Source: UBA2588 sp964343075
GTDB taxonomy: Bacteria; Chloroflexota; Dehalococcoidia; Lucifugimonadales; UBA3495
NCBI GenBank assembly: GCA_964343075.1
Contig: CAYFGT010000012.1
Coordinates: 1 to 47,425 of the forward strand
DNA: 47,425 nt
Direction: 5' to 3'
How positions within the stretch are numbered: the stretch's first letter is position 1; each line of letters starts with the position of its first letter. Below the pieces are notes generated by a model that was given only the letters and a program-made list of their open reading frames with translations, was not told the origin of the DNA and ran no database searches. The position numbers were made by a program, and so were the translations under genes. Below are positions 16,784 through 25,413 of the stretch, piece by piece.

Positions 16784-18427
16784 TTAGACGTTCATGTCTT
16801 CTATTTCTATTTTTTTGAACAACGGTAGAGGCTGATTCAATGGATTACCAGATACAATCTCGTTAAGAACATCTTCGTAGTCCCACGAATAATTCGTACT
16901 ATCCAGTTCTAACATTTCATTTATCTGGTTGGAACTGAATGGCAAAAACGGAAACAGCATCGTCTTAAGACAATTGATAGTGGCAATACAGGTCCATAAT
17001 ACCGTTGCAGCTCTGTCTTTGTCTTCTTTAATCACTTTCCATGGGGCAGCATAATCCAAATACCGATTACATTGTTGTGCCAACCCAAAAATTCGAGTAA
17101 TCCCTGATTTGAACTTGCAATTATACAAATCGTTGTCAACATCACTCATCACATGTTTGGCCTGTTCAAGTATTTCCAAATCTTCCGAAGTTAATGTTCC
17201 TTTTTCTGGTATAGCTTTGTCAAAATTCCTATAAGTAAATGACAACACCCTATTAACTAAATTCCCATAGGTTGCTACAAGTTCATCATTATTACGGCGC
17301 ACGAACTCCGACCAACTAAAATCGGTGTCCCCAGTTTCTGGCATATTGATAGACAGTGCATAACGCAGAGGGTCGGGATCGAATTTATCAAGATAGTCTG
17401 GTAACCAAACTGCCCAGTTTTGAGATGTCGATATTTTTCTATTTTCAAGGCTCAAGAATTCATTCGCAGGCACGTCAAATGGCAGATTCAATCCTCCATA
17501 CGCCATAATCATCGCCGGCCAGATAATCGTATGAAACGGGATGTTATCTTTCCCAATAAAATAGTAGGCCTTCGTAGACTCGTCGTTCCAAAATATCGTG
17601 TGATCAGCATTATGATTTTTCGCCCATTCAATTGCAGCCGAATAGTACCCAATAACCGCTTCAAACCAAACATATATTTTCTTGTCCATATAACCAGCTA
17701 CAGGTACATTTATACCCCAATCCAAGTCTCTAGAGATGGCTCTGTCTTTTAAACCATCTTTAAGGAATCTGGCCGTGAAATTCTTAACATTAGGTCTCCA
17801 GTGATTTTTATCTTCGATCCATTCCAACAACTGTTGCTCAAAAGCTGAAAGTTTAAGAAAGAAATGCTCAGATTCCTTAAATTCAGGCGTAGTATCACTT
17901 ATAGCGCATCTCGGATTAATCAGTTCTTGAGGATCTAATGTCCTACCACAGGCATCGCATTGATCTCCTCTAGCCTTAGGGTCATGACAATTCGGACATT
18001 CTCCTTCTACGTACCGATCGGGCAGGAATCTTGAACATTTTTCACAATAGGCGAGAAGCATTGTATCGATGTAAATATGGCCTTGGTTATACAGTTTAAT
18101 AAAAATATCGTGAACAACTTCTGCGTGATTGTCAGTATGAGTGTCAGTAAACAAATCGAATGAAATGCCTAGTTGATCCCAACAATCCAAAAACTCACTA
18201 TGAAATTTCCTGAATATATCTTCTGGAGATACTCCTTGCTCTTCAGCTTTGATAGTAATCGGAGTGCCATGACTATCACTCCCTGAAACCATCAGCACAT
18301 TATTGCCTTTAGATCTGTGGTAACGAGCGAAAATGTCAGAGGCTAAATAACATCCTGCCAAGTGCCCCATATGCAATGGTCCATTAGCGTAAGGCCAAGC
18401 TACTCCGATGAAGATATTTTCTGGCAA
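16784..18427 (-). CDS. metG: Methionyl-tRNA synthetase
   Basis: This 547-residue class I synthetase has HMGH in GPLHMGHLAG as the HIGH motif and KISTS in ENRKISTSQNW as the KMSKS equivalent. A connective-peptide zinc region has paired CxxC knuckles (CEKC, CPNC, CDAC and a further Cys, about residues 125-165). The two-knuckle form marks the MetG1 type. The anticodon-binding helical domain is present; the C-terminal EMAP/tRNA-binding domain of longer MetRS proteins is absent. The start is TTG, chosen because the frame begins PENIFIGVAWPYANG and a GAGG site precedes it. It is divergent from the T-box leader of the ilv operon. Confidence 0.95.
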   Translation of the reverse strand: MPENIFIGVAWPYANGPLHMGHLAGCYLASDIFARYHRSKGNNVLMVSGSDSHGTPITIKAEEQGVSPEDIFRKFHSEFLDCWDQLGISFDLFTDTHTDNHAEVVHDIFIKLYNQGHIYIDTMLLAYCEKCSRFLPDRYVEGECPNCHDPKARGDQCDACGRTLDPQELINPRCAISDTTPEFKESEHFFLKLSAFEQQLLEWIEDKNHWRPNVKNFTARFLKDGLKDRAISRDLDWGINVPVAGYMDKKIYVWFEAVIGYYSAAIEWAKNHNADHTIFWNDESTKAYYFIGKDNIPFHTIIWPAMIMAYGGLNLPFDVPANEFLSLENRKISTSQNWAVWLPDYLDKFDPDPLRYALSINMPETGDTDFSWSEFVRRNNDELVATYGNLVNRVLSFTYRNFDKAIPEKGTLTSEDLEILEQAKHVMSDVDNDLYNCKFKSGITRIFGLAQQCNRYLDYAAPWKVIKEDKDRAATVLWTCIATINCLKTMLFPFLPFSSNQINEMLELDSTNYSWDYEDVLNEIVSGNPLNQPLPLFKKIEIEDMNV

Positions 18428-18526
18428 ACGGTCCTCGATCTCTAATTTAGATATAAATTTTATCAGTATAATATTAGCTTATATCTCTCCATAAATAAAC
18501 AAAGGTATTCTCCCATACGAATCATA

Positions 18527-18555
18527 TTGACATATAACATGCCAATTGATAACAT
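18527..18555 (+). promoter_or_regulatory. Promoter of the ilv-leu operon
   Basis: A perfect -35 TTGACA (18527-18532), a 17-nt spacer and -10 TAACAT (18550-18555) place the start of transcription near 18562, just before the first stem of the T-box leader. Confidence 0.7.
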
Positions 18556-18561
18556 TTGTAA

Positions 18562-18802
18562 GGTTCACGCTACGATTGGGAGTAGTAGTAATTGCGCGCC
18601 AAAATAGAGAGCTTGCAGTTGGTGGAAAGCAGGCGGAGAGCGGATTTCGAACTCGCCCAGGAGCGTTTTCTCTGAAATAGTAGTAAGAGAAACGGTTTGT
18701 CTCGTAATCGACATCCAAAGCTGCTTGAGGTAATAACCTCAAGAAGAAGGGTGGTACCGCGGGTATAGAATCAAACCCGTCCCTTCAGGGACGGGTTTTT
18801 TT
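18562..18802 (+). promoter_or_regulatory. T-box leader, predicted tRNA-Leu (CUC specifier)
   Basis: The leader contains the T-box core GGGTGGTACCGCGG (18749-18762), including the UGGU bulge (18752-18755) that would pair with an ACCA tRNA 3' end. Stem I shows the GA-rich AGAGAGC and the distal-loop pattern GTTGGTGGAAAGC (near 18618-18630). The specifier is read as CUC (18652-18654) in GAACTCGCCCAGGAGCG. Aligning this block base for base with the second T-box in the window (AAAATCCCTCTGGAGCG) puts CUC opposite AUC. A stem III hairpin (CTTGAGG...CCTCAAG, 18724-18741) precedes the antiterminator. Uncharged tRNA-Leu should favour readthrough into ilvB-ilvN-ilvC-leuA. This fills most of the 18428-18819 non-coding gap. 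Confidence 0.92.
18773..18802 (+). terminator. T-box intrinsic terminator (Leu leader)
   Basis: AAACCCGTCCC (18773-18783) and GGGACGGGTTT (18788-18798) form a perfect 11-bp stem with a TTCA loop, followed by a T run. The 5' arm competes with the T-box antiterminator, as the class requires. Confidence 0.93.
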
Positions 18803-18819
18803 ATTGGAGAAAATATAAA

Positions 18820-20511
18820 ATGAAATTGACGGGCGCAGAGATAGTCTGTGAAAGCTTAATAGAAGAAGGAGTAGATGTACTGTTCGGCCTTCCAGGCGGA
18901 GCTATCCTTCCATTTTATGGCGCATTACCCAAGTACAGCCAACTAAGACATATACTAGTCAGGCACGAGCAAGCTGCGGCAATGGCCGCAGACGGGTATG
19001 CCCGATCATCAGGCAAAGTGGGAGTTTGCACAGCAACATCAGGTCCAGGCGCAACAAATTTAGTAACTGGTATCACAGCAGCTCAGATGGATTCAGTACC
19101 TATTGTAGCAATAACTGGGCAAGTAAGCAGGCCCGCAATTGGGAAAGATGCATTCCAAGAAACGGACGTCACAGGAATTACTTTACCGGTAACCAAGCAT
19201 AATTACTTGGTTATGAATACCGATGAAATAGCTTCTGCTATTAAAGAAGCTTTTCACATAGCTCGAACCGGTAGGCCAGGTCCAGTTTTAGTGGATATTC
19301 CGCGAGATGTGTTAACAGATACAAGTAATTACTCTTATCCTGTTAATATTGACCTGCCAGGATACAAACCTAAAATTGAAGCATCTCAAAACGAGATCAA
19401 TGAAGCGGTTCAACTAATTAATAATTCAGACCGACCTGTGATAATCGCTGGACATGGGGCCTTAATATCTCATGCCCATAATGAGGTCATAGAATTAGCG
19501 GAGAAATGCCAAATACCAGTTATAACAACCTTACTTGGAATAAGTACATTGCCAACCGACCATTTCTTGAATCTTGGAATGCCTGGAATGCACGGCATGG
19601 CATACGCAAGTATAGCCATAGAAGAATGCGACACACTAATAGCGCTAGGAATGCGATTCGACGACCGGGTCACTGGCAAACTTGAAGCGTTTGCTCCTAA
19701 TGCTCGTGTCCTGCATGTAGACATAGACCCTTCTGAACTCGGCAAAAACATTAAGCCTCACGTCGGTATCCAAGGAGATTTGAAAACGGTATTAAATCAA
19801 ATAATCCCAGCTGTAGATAGCAGTACTAATGTGGATTGGATGAACCGTATAGAGCAATTGCGTAAAGAACATCCATCGTTAAATATACGAGAAACTTCTG
19901 AACTGCTTCCTCAATATGTTTTGAAAGAATTAGCAAAAGAAACAAATCAAGAAGCAATTATAGTTACGGGTGTTGGTCAGCACCAAATGTGGGCAGCACA
20001 ATTCTGTGAATTCAGTTATCCGAATAGCTGGGTTACTTCTGGAGGCCTCGGCACAATGGGGTTTGAAGTGCCTGCCGCACTAGGTGCAAAAGTTGGCCAA
20101 CCCGAAAAACCTGTTTGGTCTATAGCCGGTGACGGAGGTTTCCAGATGACCTTCCCTGAACTCGCTACTGCTGTAGAGAATAACATTGATGTTAAATTCG
20201 CAATATTAAACAACAACAATCTAGGGATGGTTAAACAATTGCAAGACCTGTCTTATGGTAGCGAATATACAGCTACTCAATATGCAGGCAATCCCGATTT
20301 CGTTAAAATCGCTGAAGCATACGGTATAACCGGAATTCGTGTCACTGATAAAGCAGAAGTATCTTCGGCCATTCAAAAAGCTATGAATACCCCTGGCCCA
20401 GTCATTGTCGAGTTCATAGTGCGGCAAGAAGAAAATGTGTACCCGTTCATACCATCCGGACAAACTGTGAAGGATATGATTGAAGAACCGCACCCTGAGG
20501 TTAAAGTCTAG
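18820..20511 (+). CDS. ilvB: Acetolactate synthase, large (catalytic) subunit
   Basis: The 563-residue ThDP- and FAD-dependent enzyme makes acetolactate or acetohydroxybutyrate, the first common step of branched-chain amino acid synthesis. The ThDP glutamate lies in HILVRHEQAAAMAADGYAR, the PYR domain has ATSGPGATNLVTG, and the ThDP-binding motif is GDGGFQMTFPELAT...NNNNLG in the C-terminal domain. It starts 18 bp after the T-box terminator with a GGAG site. The regulatory subunit gene follows two bases later. A second catalytic paralogue at 35945 shares the same start (KGAEIVCESLLKEGV versus TGAEIVCESLIEEGV). Confidence 0.96.
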   Translation: MKLTGAEIVCESLIEEGVDVLFGLPGGAILPFYGALPKYSQLRHILVRHEQAAAMAADGYARSSGKVGVCTATSGPGATNLVTGITAAQMDSVPIVAITGQVSRPAIGKDAFQETDVTGITLPVTKHNYLVMNTDEIASAIKEAFHIARTGRPGPVLVDIPRDVLTDTSNYSYPVNIDLPGYKPKIEASQNEINEAVQLINNSDRPVIIAGHGALISHAHNEVIELAEKCQIPVITTLLGISTLPTDHFLNLGMPGMHGMAYASIAIEECDTLIALGMRFDDRVTGKLEAFAPNARVLHVDIDPSELGKNIKPHVGIQGDLKTVLNQIIPAVDSSTNVDWMNRIEQLRKEHPSLNIRETSELLPQYVLKELAKETNQEAIIVTGVGQHQMWAAQFCEFSYPNSWVTSGGLGTMGFEVPAALGAKVGQPEKPVWSIAGDGGFQMTFPELATAVENNIDVKFAILNNNNLGMVKQLQDLSYGSEYTATQYAGNPDFVKIAEAYGITGIRVTDKAEVSSAIQKAMNTPGPVIVEFIVRQEENVYPFIPSGQTVKDMIEEPHPEVKV

Positions 20512-20513
20512 TC

Positions 20514-21014
20514 ATGGTTAGTGATAGATTACATACTATTGTAGCCCTCGTCGAAGATAAACCTGGTGTATTGACTCGAATAGCCGGACTATTCAGAAGA
20601 AGAGGGTTTAATATTGCCAGCCTAACTGTAGGGAGAAGTGAACAACCGGGTTTGTCTAGAATGACTTGCGTGGTAGATGGAAGTCCCGACATAGTGGTTC
20701 AAGCGACGCGACAACTTGATAAGTTAATTGATGTGCATGGAGTATGTGATATCACAGAAGAAAAAATTATTGCTCGTGAGTTAGCATTAATCAAAGTGCA
20801 ATCAACTCCTGAAACTAGGTCTGACATCATACAAATAGCTCAAATGTTCAGAGCCCATATTGTAGATGTGGGAACAAACTCAATAGTAGTAGAAGTAACC
20901 GGTAGTGAAGACAAGATCGCTGCACTACAGGATCTTTTAAGCCCTTATACGGTTATCCAAATGATGCGTACAGGCAGAGTTGCTATGACCAGAAGCAACA
21001 ACAAAGAAATCTAA
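20514..21014 (+). CDS. ilvN: Acetolactate synthase, small (regulatory) subunit
   Basis: The 166-residue protein has an N-terminal ACT domain beginning HTIVALVEDKPGVLTRIAGLFRRRGFNI, the site where valine feedback inhibition usually acts. A second ACT-like C-terminal domain runs from about residue 80. Length and layout match IlvH/IlvN of the long type. It starts 2 bp after ilvB and is the only regulatory subunit gene in the window, so it may also serve the unlinked ilvB paralogue. Confidence 0.95.
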   Translation: MVSDRLHTIVALVEDKPGVLTRIAGLFRRRGFNIASLTVGRSEQPGLSRMTCVVDGSPDIVVQATRQLDKLIDVHGVCDITEEKIIARELALIKVQSTPETRSDIIQIAQMFRAHIVDVGTNSIVVEVTGSEDKIAALQDLLSPYTVIQMMRTGRVAMTRSNNKEI

Positions 21015-21036
21015 ATTAATCAAAATCGGAGGACAT

Positions 21037-22038
21037 ATGGATATATATTACGATAAGGATGCAGACTTAAACATATTAAACGGAAAGACTATTGGGATAC
21101 TTGGTTATGGTAGCCAAGGGCATGCCCACGCTTTAAACCTAAAAGATAGCGGCCAAGATGTTATGGTCGGATTGCACCCAGAAAGTAGCAGCAGAAAATT
21201 AGCTCAAGACGCTGGCTTAAAAGTTGGCGACGTGCAGGAAGTAGCTAAAGAAGCGGATGTCCTGATGGTAGTCATTCCAGATCATATCCAAGGCGACATT
21301 TACAAAACCCAAATCGCACCATCACTGAGGCCTGGATCATCTCTGATGTTTGCTCACGGGTTCAGTATTCATTACGGCGAGGTCGCTCCTTCTAGTGATA
21401 TTAACGTGATGATGGTTGCACCCAAAGCGCCAGGACATAGAGTCCGCGAATTGTATCAAGAAGGTGTCGGAGTACCGGGTTTACTAGCTGTACACCAAGA
21501 TGCTACAGGAGACGCACAAGCAGTGGGACTTGCTTATGCTAAAGGAATTGGATGTACTAAAGCAGGCGTGATCGGAACTACATTTAAAGATGAAACCGAG
21601 ACAGACCTATTTGGAGAACAAAGCGTACTTTGTGGTGGTGTGACCGCTCTTATAAATGCCGCCTTTGAAACTCTAGTTGAAGCAGGTTATCCAGAAGAAA
21701 TGGCATATTTTGAGTGTTTGCACGAAATGAAACTAATTGTAGACCTTATTTACGAAGGCGGATTCAATTACATGAGATATTCGGTGAGTGACACAGCAGA
21801 ATATGGAGATCTTACCCGAGGCAATCGAATAATAGACGAACATGTTAAAGATAATATGCGAGCTGTTTTAAAGGAAATTCAAGACGGTACATTTGCTAAA
21901 GAATGGATGGCAGAAAATGCAGAAGGACGACCTAGATTTGCCCCTTTGAGGAATTCGGCGCGTACAAGCCCGATTCATCAAGTAGGTAAAGAGCTAAGGA
22001 ACATGATGCCTTGGCGAACAGTTGAGATTGAAGATTAA
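21037..22038 (+). CDS. ilvC: Ketol-acid reductoisomerase (NADP+), class I
   Basis: The 333-residue class I enzyme isomerises and reduces acetolactate to dihydroxyisovalerate. The Rossmann motif GYGSQGHAHALNL is at about residue 24, and the following loop ESSSRK has Ser residues typical of NADPH binding. The knotted C-terminal domain has the Mg-binding DETETDLFGEQ and the conserved ECLHEMKLIVDLIYEGG. It has a GGAGG site and follows ilvN by 22 bp. A 171-bp gap with two hairpins separates it from leuA. Confidence 0.97.
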   Translation: MDIYYDKDADLNILNGKTIGILGYGSQGHAHALNLKDSGQDVMVGLHPESSSRKLAQDAGLKVGDVQEVAKEADVLMVVIPDHIQGDIYKTQIAPSLRPGSSLMFAHGFSIHYGEVAPSSDINVMMVAPKAPGHRVRELYQEGVGVPGLLAVHQDATGDAQAVGLAYAKGIGCTKAGVIGTTFKDETETDLFGEQSVLCGGVTALINAAFETLVEAGYPEEMAYFECLHEMKLIVDLIYEGGFNYMRYSVSDTAEYGDLTRGNRIIDEHVKDNMRAVLKEIQDGTFAKEWMAENAEGRPRFAPLRNSARTSPIHQVGKELRNMMPWRTVEIED

Positions 22039-22072
22039 GTTATGAATACAACAATAACCACTATAAAGTTTA

Positions 22073-22179
22073 AGGAGTCGCTCAGAGTAGTTCACCACCG
22101 GAATTTGGTTTTGGCACAGCTGAATTCGGTGGACTACTTCCTCCTGACATCAATTAAATGGTAATACCCTATTTGATGT
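22073..22179 (+). other. Two consecutive RNA hairpins in the ilvC-leuA gap
   Basis: Hairpin A: AGTAGT (22086-22091) pairs with ACTACT (22133-22138), CCACCG (22095-22100) with CGGTGG (22127-22132), and AATT-type pairs continue above; AGGAG (22073-22077) can extend the base to CTCCT (22141-22145). Hairpin B: ACATCAA (22147-22153) pairs with TTGATGT (22173-22179). Neither is followed by a T run, so they do not look like an intrinsic terminator. They may be a processing or stabilising element, or a leader for leuA. Confidence 0.5.
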
Positions 22180-22209
22180 TCAAAATCACAAGAATCAGGA
22201 GAAAACAAA

Positions 22210-23769
22210 ATGGCTAATGAGAAAGTAAAAATTTTAGATACTACTTTAAGAGATGGCGAACAGTCAGCCGGTATCGGCATGACTGTCGAAGAAAAAATGG
22301 AGATTGCAAAGCAACTCGAAAAACTACATGTCGACATTATCGAGGCGGGTTTTGCGGCTAGTTCTCCCGGTGACTTCCAGGCTGTAGAAAATATATCGAA
22401 GGAAATTAAAGATTCTGTCATATGTTCGTTATCACGAGCACACCCTAACGACGTAGACCAAGCATGGGGAGCAATAAAGCAAGCCCAATCCCCTAGGATC
22501 CATGTGTTCCTGTCCTCTTCGGAAATTCACGTTATGCACCAACTCAGAAAGAACCGAGAAGAAGTAATGGATATGGCAGTCGCAATGGTAAAACGCGCGA
22601 AGCAATACTGCGATGATGTCGAATTCTCGCCCATGGATGCAACTAGGACAAATCCAGAATACTTATACAACATGTTGGAAGCTGTTATCAAAGCAGGGGC
22701 AACAACCATTAATATCGCTGATACTGTTGGCTATGCCATACCTTCCAACTTTGCAGAACTAATAACAGATATCAGGAATAAAATTCCGGGTATAGACAAA
22801 ACCACCTTAAGCGTACATTGTCACAATGACTTGGGACTTGCTGTTTCCAACACACTAGCCGCAATCCAGGCTGGAGTCAGACAAGTTGAGGGTTGTATAA
22901 ACGGACTAGGTGAACGAGCCGGTAATGCTTCATTAGAGGAAATTATAATGGGGCTAGACACTAGAAAAGATCTATTCAATATCGACTTCAATATCGATAC
23001 AACTCAACTATATCCTACGAGCAGATTGGTGAGTAGAATTACAGGCATGGCAGTCCAAGCCAATAAAGCTATAGTTGGTGAAAACGCCTTCAGGCATGCT
23101 TCAGGCATCCATCAAGACGGGGTTTTGAAAGACAGATCAACCTACGAAGTAATGCAACCTGAAAGAGTAGGAGTTCCTGGAAACAGCCTAGTACTCGGGA
23201 AGCTTAGTGGCCGCGCAGGTCTTCAATCCAGATTAGAATCTTTGGGCTATTATTTGGACAGAGATGAGTTAAACAACGTCTTCGAATCTTTCAAAGTTCT
23301 TGCTGACAAAAAAAGAGAAGTCGATGACCGAGATCTAGAGATTTTAATGGATGAAGAAAAACGCGTCTCAAATGAACCTATCACTTACGCACTAGATCAA
23401 GTTCATTTTTCTAGTGGCGATCATGACATACCGACTGCTACTGTCCGTCTGATCGGACCAGATAGCACTCAACTGACCGACGCAAGTACAGGGAATGGTC
23501 CAGTTGACGCAGTTTGCAAAGCAATTGACCGAGTCATCGGCACTAGATGCAAGTTGATTGATTTTAATGTCCAATCTGTGACCGAAGGCCTTGATTCGAT
23601 TGGGACTGTCACAATCAGAATAGAAAATAACGAACAAATTTTTTCTGGCCGAGGCGCTAATACCGACATCATAGTTGCTAGCGCAGAAGCTTATCTAAGT
23701 GCAGTGAATCGTATGATAGCAAACGACGACAACTACAAGGTTCCAGCTTTAGACGCAACTCCAGATTAA
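22210..23769 (+). CDS. leuA: 2-isopropylmalate synthase
   Basis: The 519-residue enzyme condenses acetyl-CoA with 2-oxoisovalerate, committing carbon to leucine. The HMGL-like TIM barrel opens with LDTTLRDGEQSAGIGMT and contains the metal motif HCHNDLGLAVSN and the NGLGERAGNASLEE segment. The C-terminal part (from about residue 385) is the LeuA allosteric domain where leucine feedback acts. An AGGAG site lies 8 bases upstream of the ATG. As the last gene of the leucine-sensing T-box operon it fits the predicted CUC specifier. leuB, leuC and leuD are not in the window. Confidence 0.95.
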   Translation: MANEKVKILDTTLRDGEQSAGIGMTVEEKMEIAKQLEKLHVDIIEAGFAASSPGDFQAVENISKEIKDSVICSLSRAHPNDVDQAWGAIKQAQSPRIHVFLSSSEIHVMHQLRKNREEVMDMAVAMVKRAKQYCDDVEFSPMDATRTNPEYLYNMLEAVIKAGATTINIADTVGYAIPSNFAELITDIRNKIPGIDKTTLSVHCHNDLGLAVSNTLAAIQAGVRQVEGCINGLGERAGNASLEEIIMGLDTRKDLFNIDFNIDTTQLYPTSRLVSRITGMAVQANKAIVGENAFRHASGIHQDGVLKDRSTYEVMQPERVGVPGNSLVLGKLSGRAGLQSRLESLGYYLDRDELNNVFESFKVLADKKREVDDRDLEILMDEEKRVSNEPITYALDQVHFSSGDHDIPTATVRLIGPDSTQLTDASTGNGPVDAVCKAIDRVIGTRCKLIDFNVQSVTEGLDSIGTVTIRIENNEQIFSGRGANTDIIVASAEAYLSAVNRMIANDDNYKVPALDATPD

Positions 23770-23775
23770 GCTCCA

Positions 23776-23810
23776 ATGAGGCACAAACTAGAAGTACGTT
23801 TGTGCCTCAT
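23776..23810. terminator. Convergent terminator after leuA
   Basis: ATGAGGCACAAAC (23776-23788) and GTTTGTGCCTCAT (23798-23810) are perfect reverse complements around a 9-nt loop, between leuA and the converging nuclease gene. The flanking T run is weak (TTGCATTT), so efficiency is uncertain. Confidence 0.75.
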
Positions 23811-23816
23811 TTGCAT

Positions 23817-24761
23817 TTACCCCAAATGTCTAGAACGATACCCTAGATTGATGAGATATTCCGATAAATCGGGAAACCCGTTGACGGTATATATTTCGTC
23901 TGCACCAGATTGTCCGACATAATTCAATAATTGCTTAAAATCAGCATGGTCACTATATGGCATCATGGTCCTGCCATAAGCTGAACCAGATGCATAATCT
24001 ATTGCCCAGCCAGTTAGTCTCATAACTCTTTTGCCTTTCACGTCTTTTACATTTAATTTCTTTGTTCGATTGGGAGGACATAAAAGTATTTCATCATCAT
24101 TCCATGAATCTTCAAAACATCGATATGAACCCGGAAACGTTATGCCCGTTGATTCATAGATTTTGCATATCTGGTAAATGCTTTCCTCTACGACCACTTT
24201 GAACCCATTGTCTAACATGTGAAATAATATTTCTTGAGATTTTCCAAGTTTCCAGCCTTCAATGATAGGGCGGTACCCTCCTTCTAACCATTGCGTCAAT
24301 GTGCTTGTAGCATTCTGAATAATTGTTGATTCGTCAGGGAAAATATATCTGGTTTTACCATAAGTGGAATCTATAATCAGTACATCGCAAGGAATCACGC
24401 TACTGGTTTCGTTGACCGGACTTGGCGTCATTTTATAATCTCCTGTATACACTATTCTTGTCCCGTTAAGATGATCTGTGACAAGAATCTGAGCTGACCC
24501 CAAGCAATGCCCCGCAGGGTACAATGTCAAACTGTATTTGTCGAACCTTACTTCTTCTTCGTAATCTAACACCATGGGATCACTTTTCGCATAATATCCT
24601 GACAATAATTTGAATGTCCCTGTGGTTAAGATAGGAGTCACATGCCGTGCGACATGATCTGAATGTGCGTGGCTTACAACACACACATCTTTTTTGCGAG
24701 TCGAATCCAGCCATAACTCCAACTCTGGTATCTGAATCCCTTTCTCAAAAACGATATCCAT
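23817..24761 (-). CDS. MBL-fold beta-CASP nuclease (ligase-associated exonuclease-like)
   Basis: The 314-residue protein has the metallo-beta-lactamase metal motif SHAHSDH (about residues 30-36), AGHCLGSAQ, the GDYK aspartate, and a C-terminal YSDHADF, the order seen in CPSF/beta-CASP nucleases. Its compact size and the sequence around VYTGDYKMTPSP resemble the 'ligase-associated DNA exonuclease' or mRNA 3'-end-processing-factor-like group; which nucleic acid it cuts is unknown. I placed the start at the ATG, with a GGGAG site 9 bases upstream; a TTG one codon earlier is also possible. It is divergent from the peroxiredoxin gene. No DNA ligase gene is adjacent. Confidence 0.83.
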   Translation of the reverse strand: MDIVFEKGIQIPELELWLDSTRKKDVCVVSHAHSDHVARHVTPILTTGTFKLLSGYYAKSDPMVLDYEEEVRFDKYSLTLYPAGHCLGSAQILVTDHLNGTRIVYTGDYKMTPSPVNETSSVIPCDVLIIDSTYGKTRYIFPDESTIIQNATSTLTQWLEGGYRPIIEGWKLGKSQEILFHMLDNGFKVVVEESIYQICKIYESTGITFPGSYRCFEDSWNDDEILLCPPNRTKKLNVKDVKGKRVMRLTGWAIDYASGSAYGRTMMPYSDHADFKQLLNYVGQSGADEIYTVNGFPDLSEYLINLGYRSRHLG

Positions 24762-24901
24762 CAACTCTATCTCCCTTTCTTTCCTTAACCTACCACCGGG
24801 TACCCTTCAGCACAACTATTTGGGAGGCGAATTACTTGCTCATATAACCATATTAATCTCTATAATGATATAATCATTCAATACATTCTGGAGGTGAACT
24901 C

Positions 24902-25360
24902 ATGTCAGCAAATGTTGGCGAACAAGCGCCCAATTTCACGCTACCTTCAGTCGACCATGGAGACGTTTCCCTTAGTGACTACAAGGGGAAGAAGTACGTA
25001 GTACTATCGTTCCATATTTTCGACTTTACTGGCGGTTGAACAAATCAAGTAACTTCTTTCCGGCAATACAATGACCGTTTTGAAGAAAAAGATGCTCAAG
25101 TTTTGAGCATAAGTTGTGACTCAGTAGCAGCTCACCGGGCTTACGCAACTTCTCTAGGAGGTTTGCCACATCCAATTTTATCGGACTGGCACCCCAAAGG
25201 AGAAGTAACAAAAGAATATGACATTTGGAATGAAGAAAGAGGAGCTGGTCTACGAGCTTTAATTGTTATAGACAAAGAAGGGACCATAATATTCAGAGAG
25301 GTTTATGGCCCAGGCAAAGCACCTGATCCTAATGACATGCTAAATGCTATTCAAGGATAA
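24902..25360 (+). CDS. Peroxiredoxin with probable selenocysteine at the peroxidatic position (in-frame UGA read through)
   Basis: From the ATG at 24902 one frame runs to TAA at 25358-25360, interrupted only by UGA at 25037-25039 (codon 46). The product (152 residues) is an AhpC/TSA-type peroxiredoxin: GEQAPNFTLPSV at the N-terminus, then FDFTGG-UGA-TNQVTSF. The UGA falls on the peroxidatic cysteine of the family's TxxC motif. The downstream part keeps the normal order, SISCDSVAAHRAYA, ILSDWH, then GLRALIVIDKEG with the conserved Arg. Only one Cys (72) remains, so a 1-Cys-like or Sec46-Cys72 mechanism is possible. A strong GGAGGTG site precedes the start and a perfect terminator follows the TAA, both marks of an intact gene. 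The Pro usual at motif position 39 is Ile. Gene callers would truncate it to 25103-25360. Selenocysteine insertion genes are not in the window, so readthrough is inferred. Confidence 0.85.
25037..25085 (+). promoter_or_regulatory. Candidate bacterial SECIS hairpin directly after the UGA
   Basis: Just 3' of the UGA, CTTC (25053-25056) can pair with GAAG (25082-25085) and CGG (25061-25063) with CCG (25075-25077), around an 11-nt loop and a U-rich 4x4 internal loop. Distance from the UGA suits bacterial SECIS elements, which lie within about 40 nt and vary widely. The pairing is weak and the loop lacks an obvious leading GU, so this is tentative. Confidence 0.35.
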
Positions 25361-25396
25361 AAAAAGTCCCCGTATTATAATACGGGGACTTTTTTT
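25361..25396. terminator. Strong palindromic terminator after the peroxiredoxin
   Basis: AAAAAGTCCCCGTATTA is followed directly by its reverse complement, making a perfect stem with flanking A and T runs. It can stop transcription from both the peroxiredoxin and the converging greA-like gene. Confidence 0.93.
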
Positions 25397-25413
25397 AATA
25401 CACTATATCCGAG

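Noticed and set aside
16784..18427. KISTS instead of KMSKS in MetG as a defect
   Set aside because: KxSTS forms are common in the two-zinc-knuckle MetG1 type and the rest of the enzyme is intact.
25037..25039. The peroxiredoxin as a simple pseudogene broken by a stop codon
   Set aside because: Only one interruption exists, it is UGA and not UAA or UAG, it lies on the catalytic Cys position, and the downstream half, ribosome site and terminator are intact. Selenocysteine explains this better, though the genome-level test is pending.
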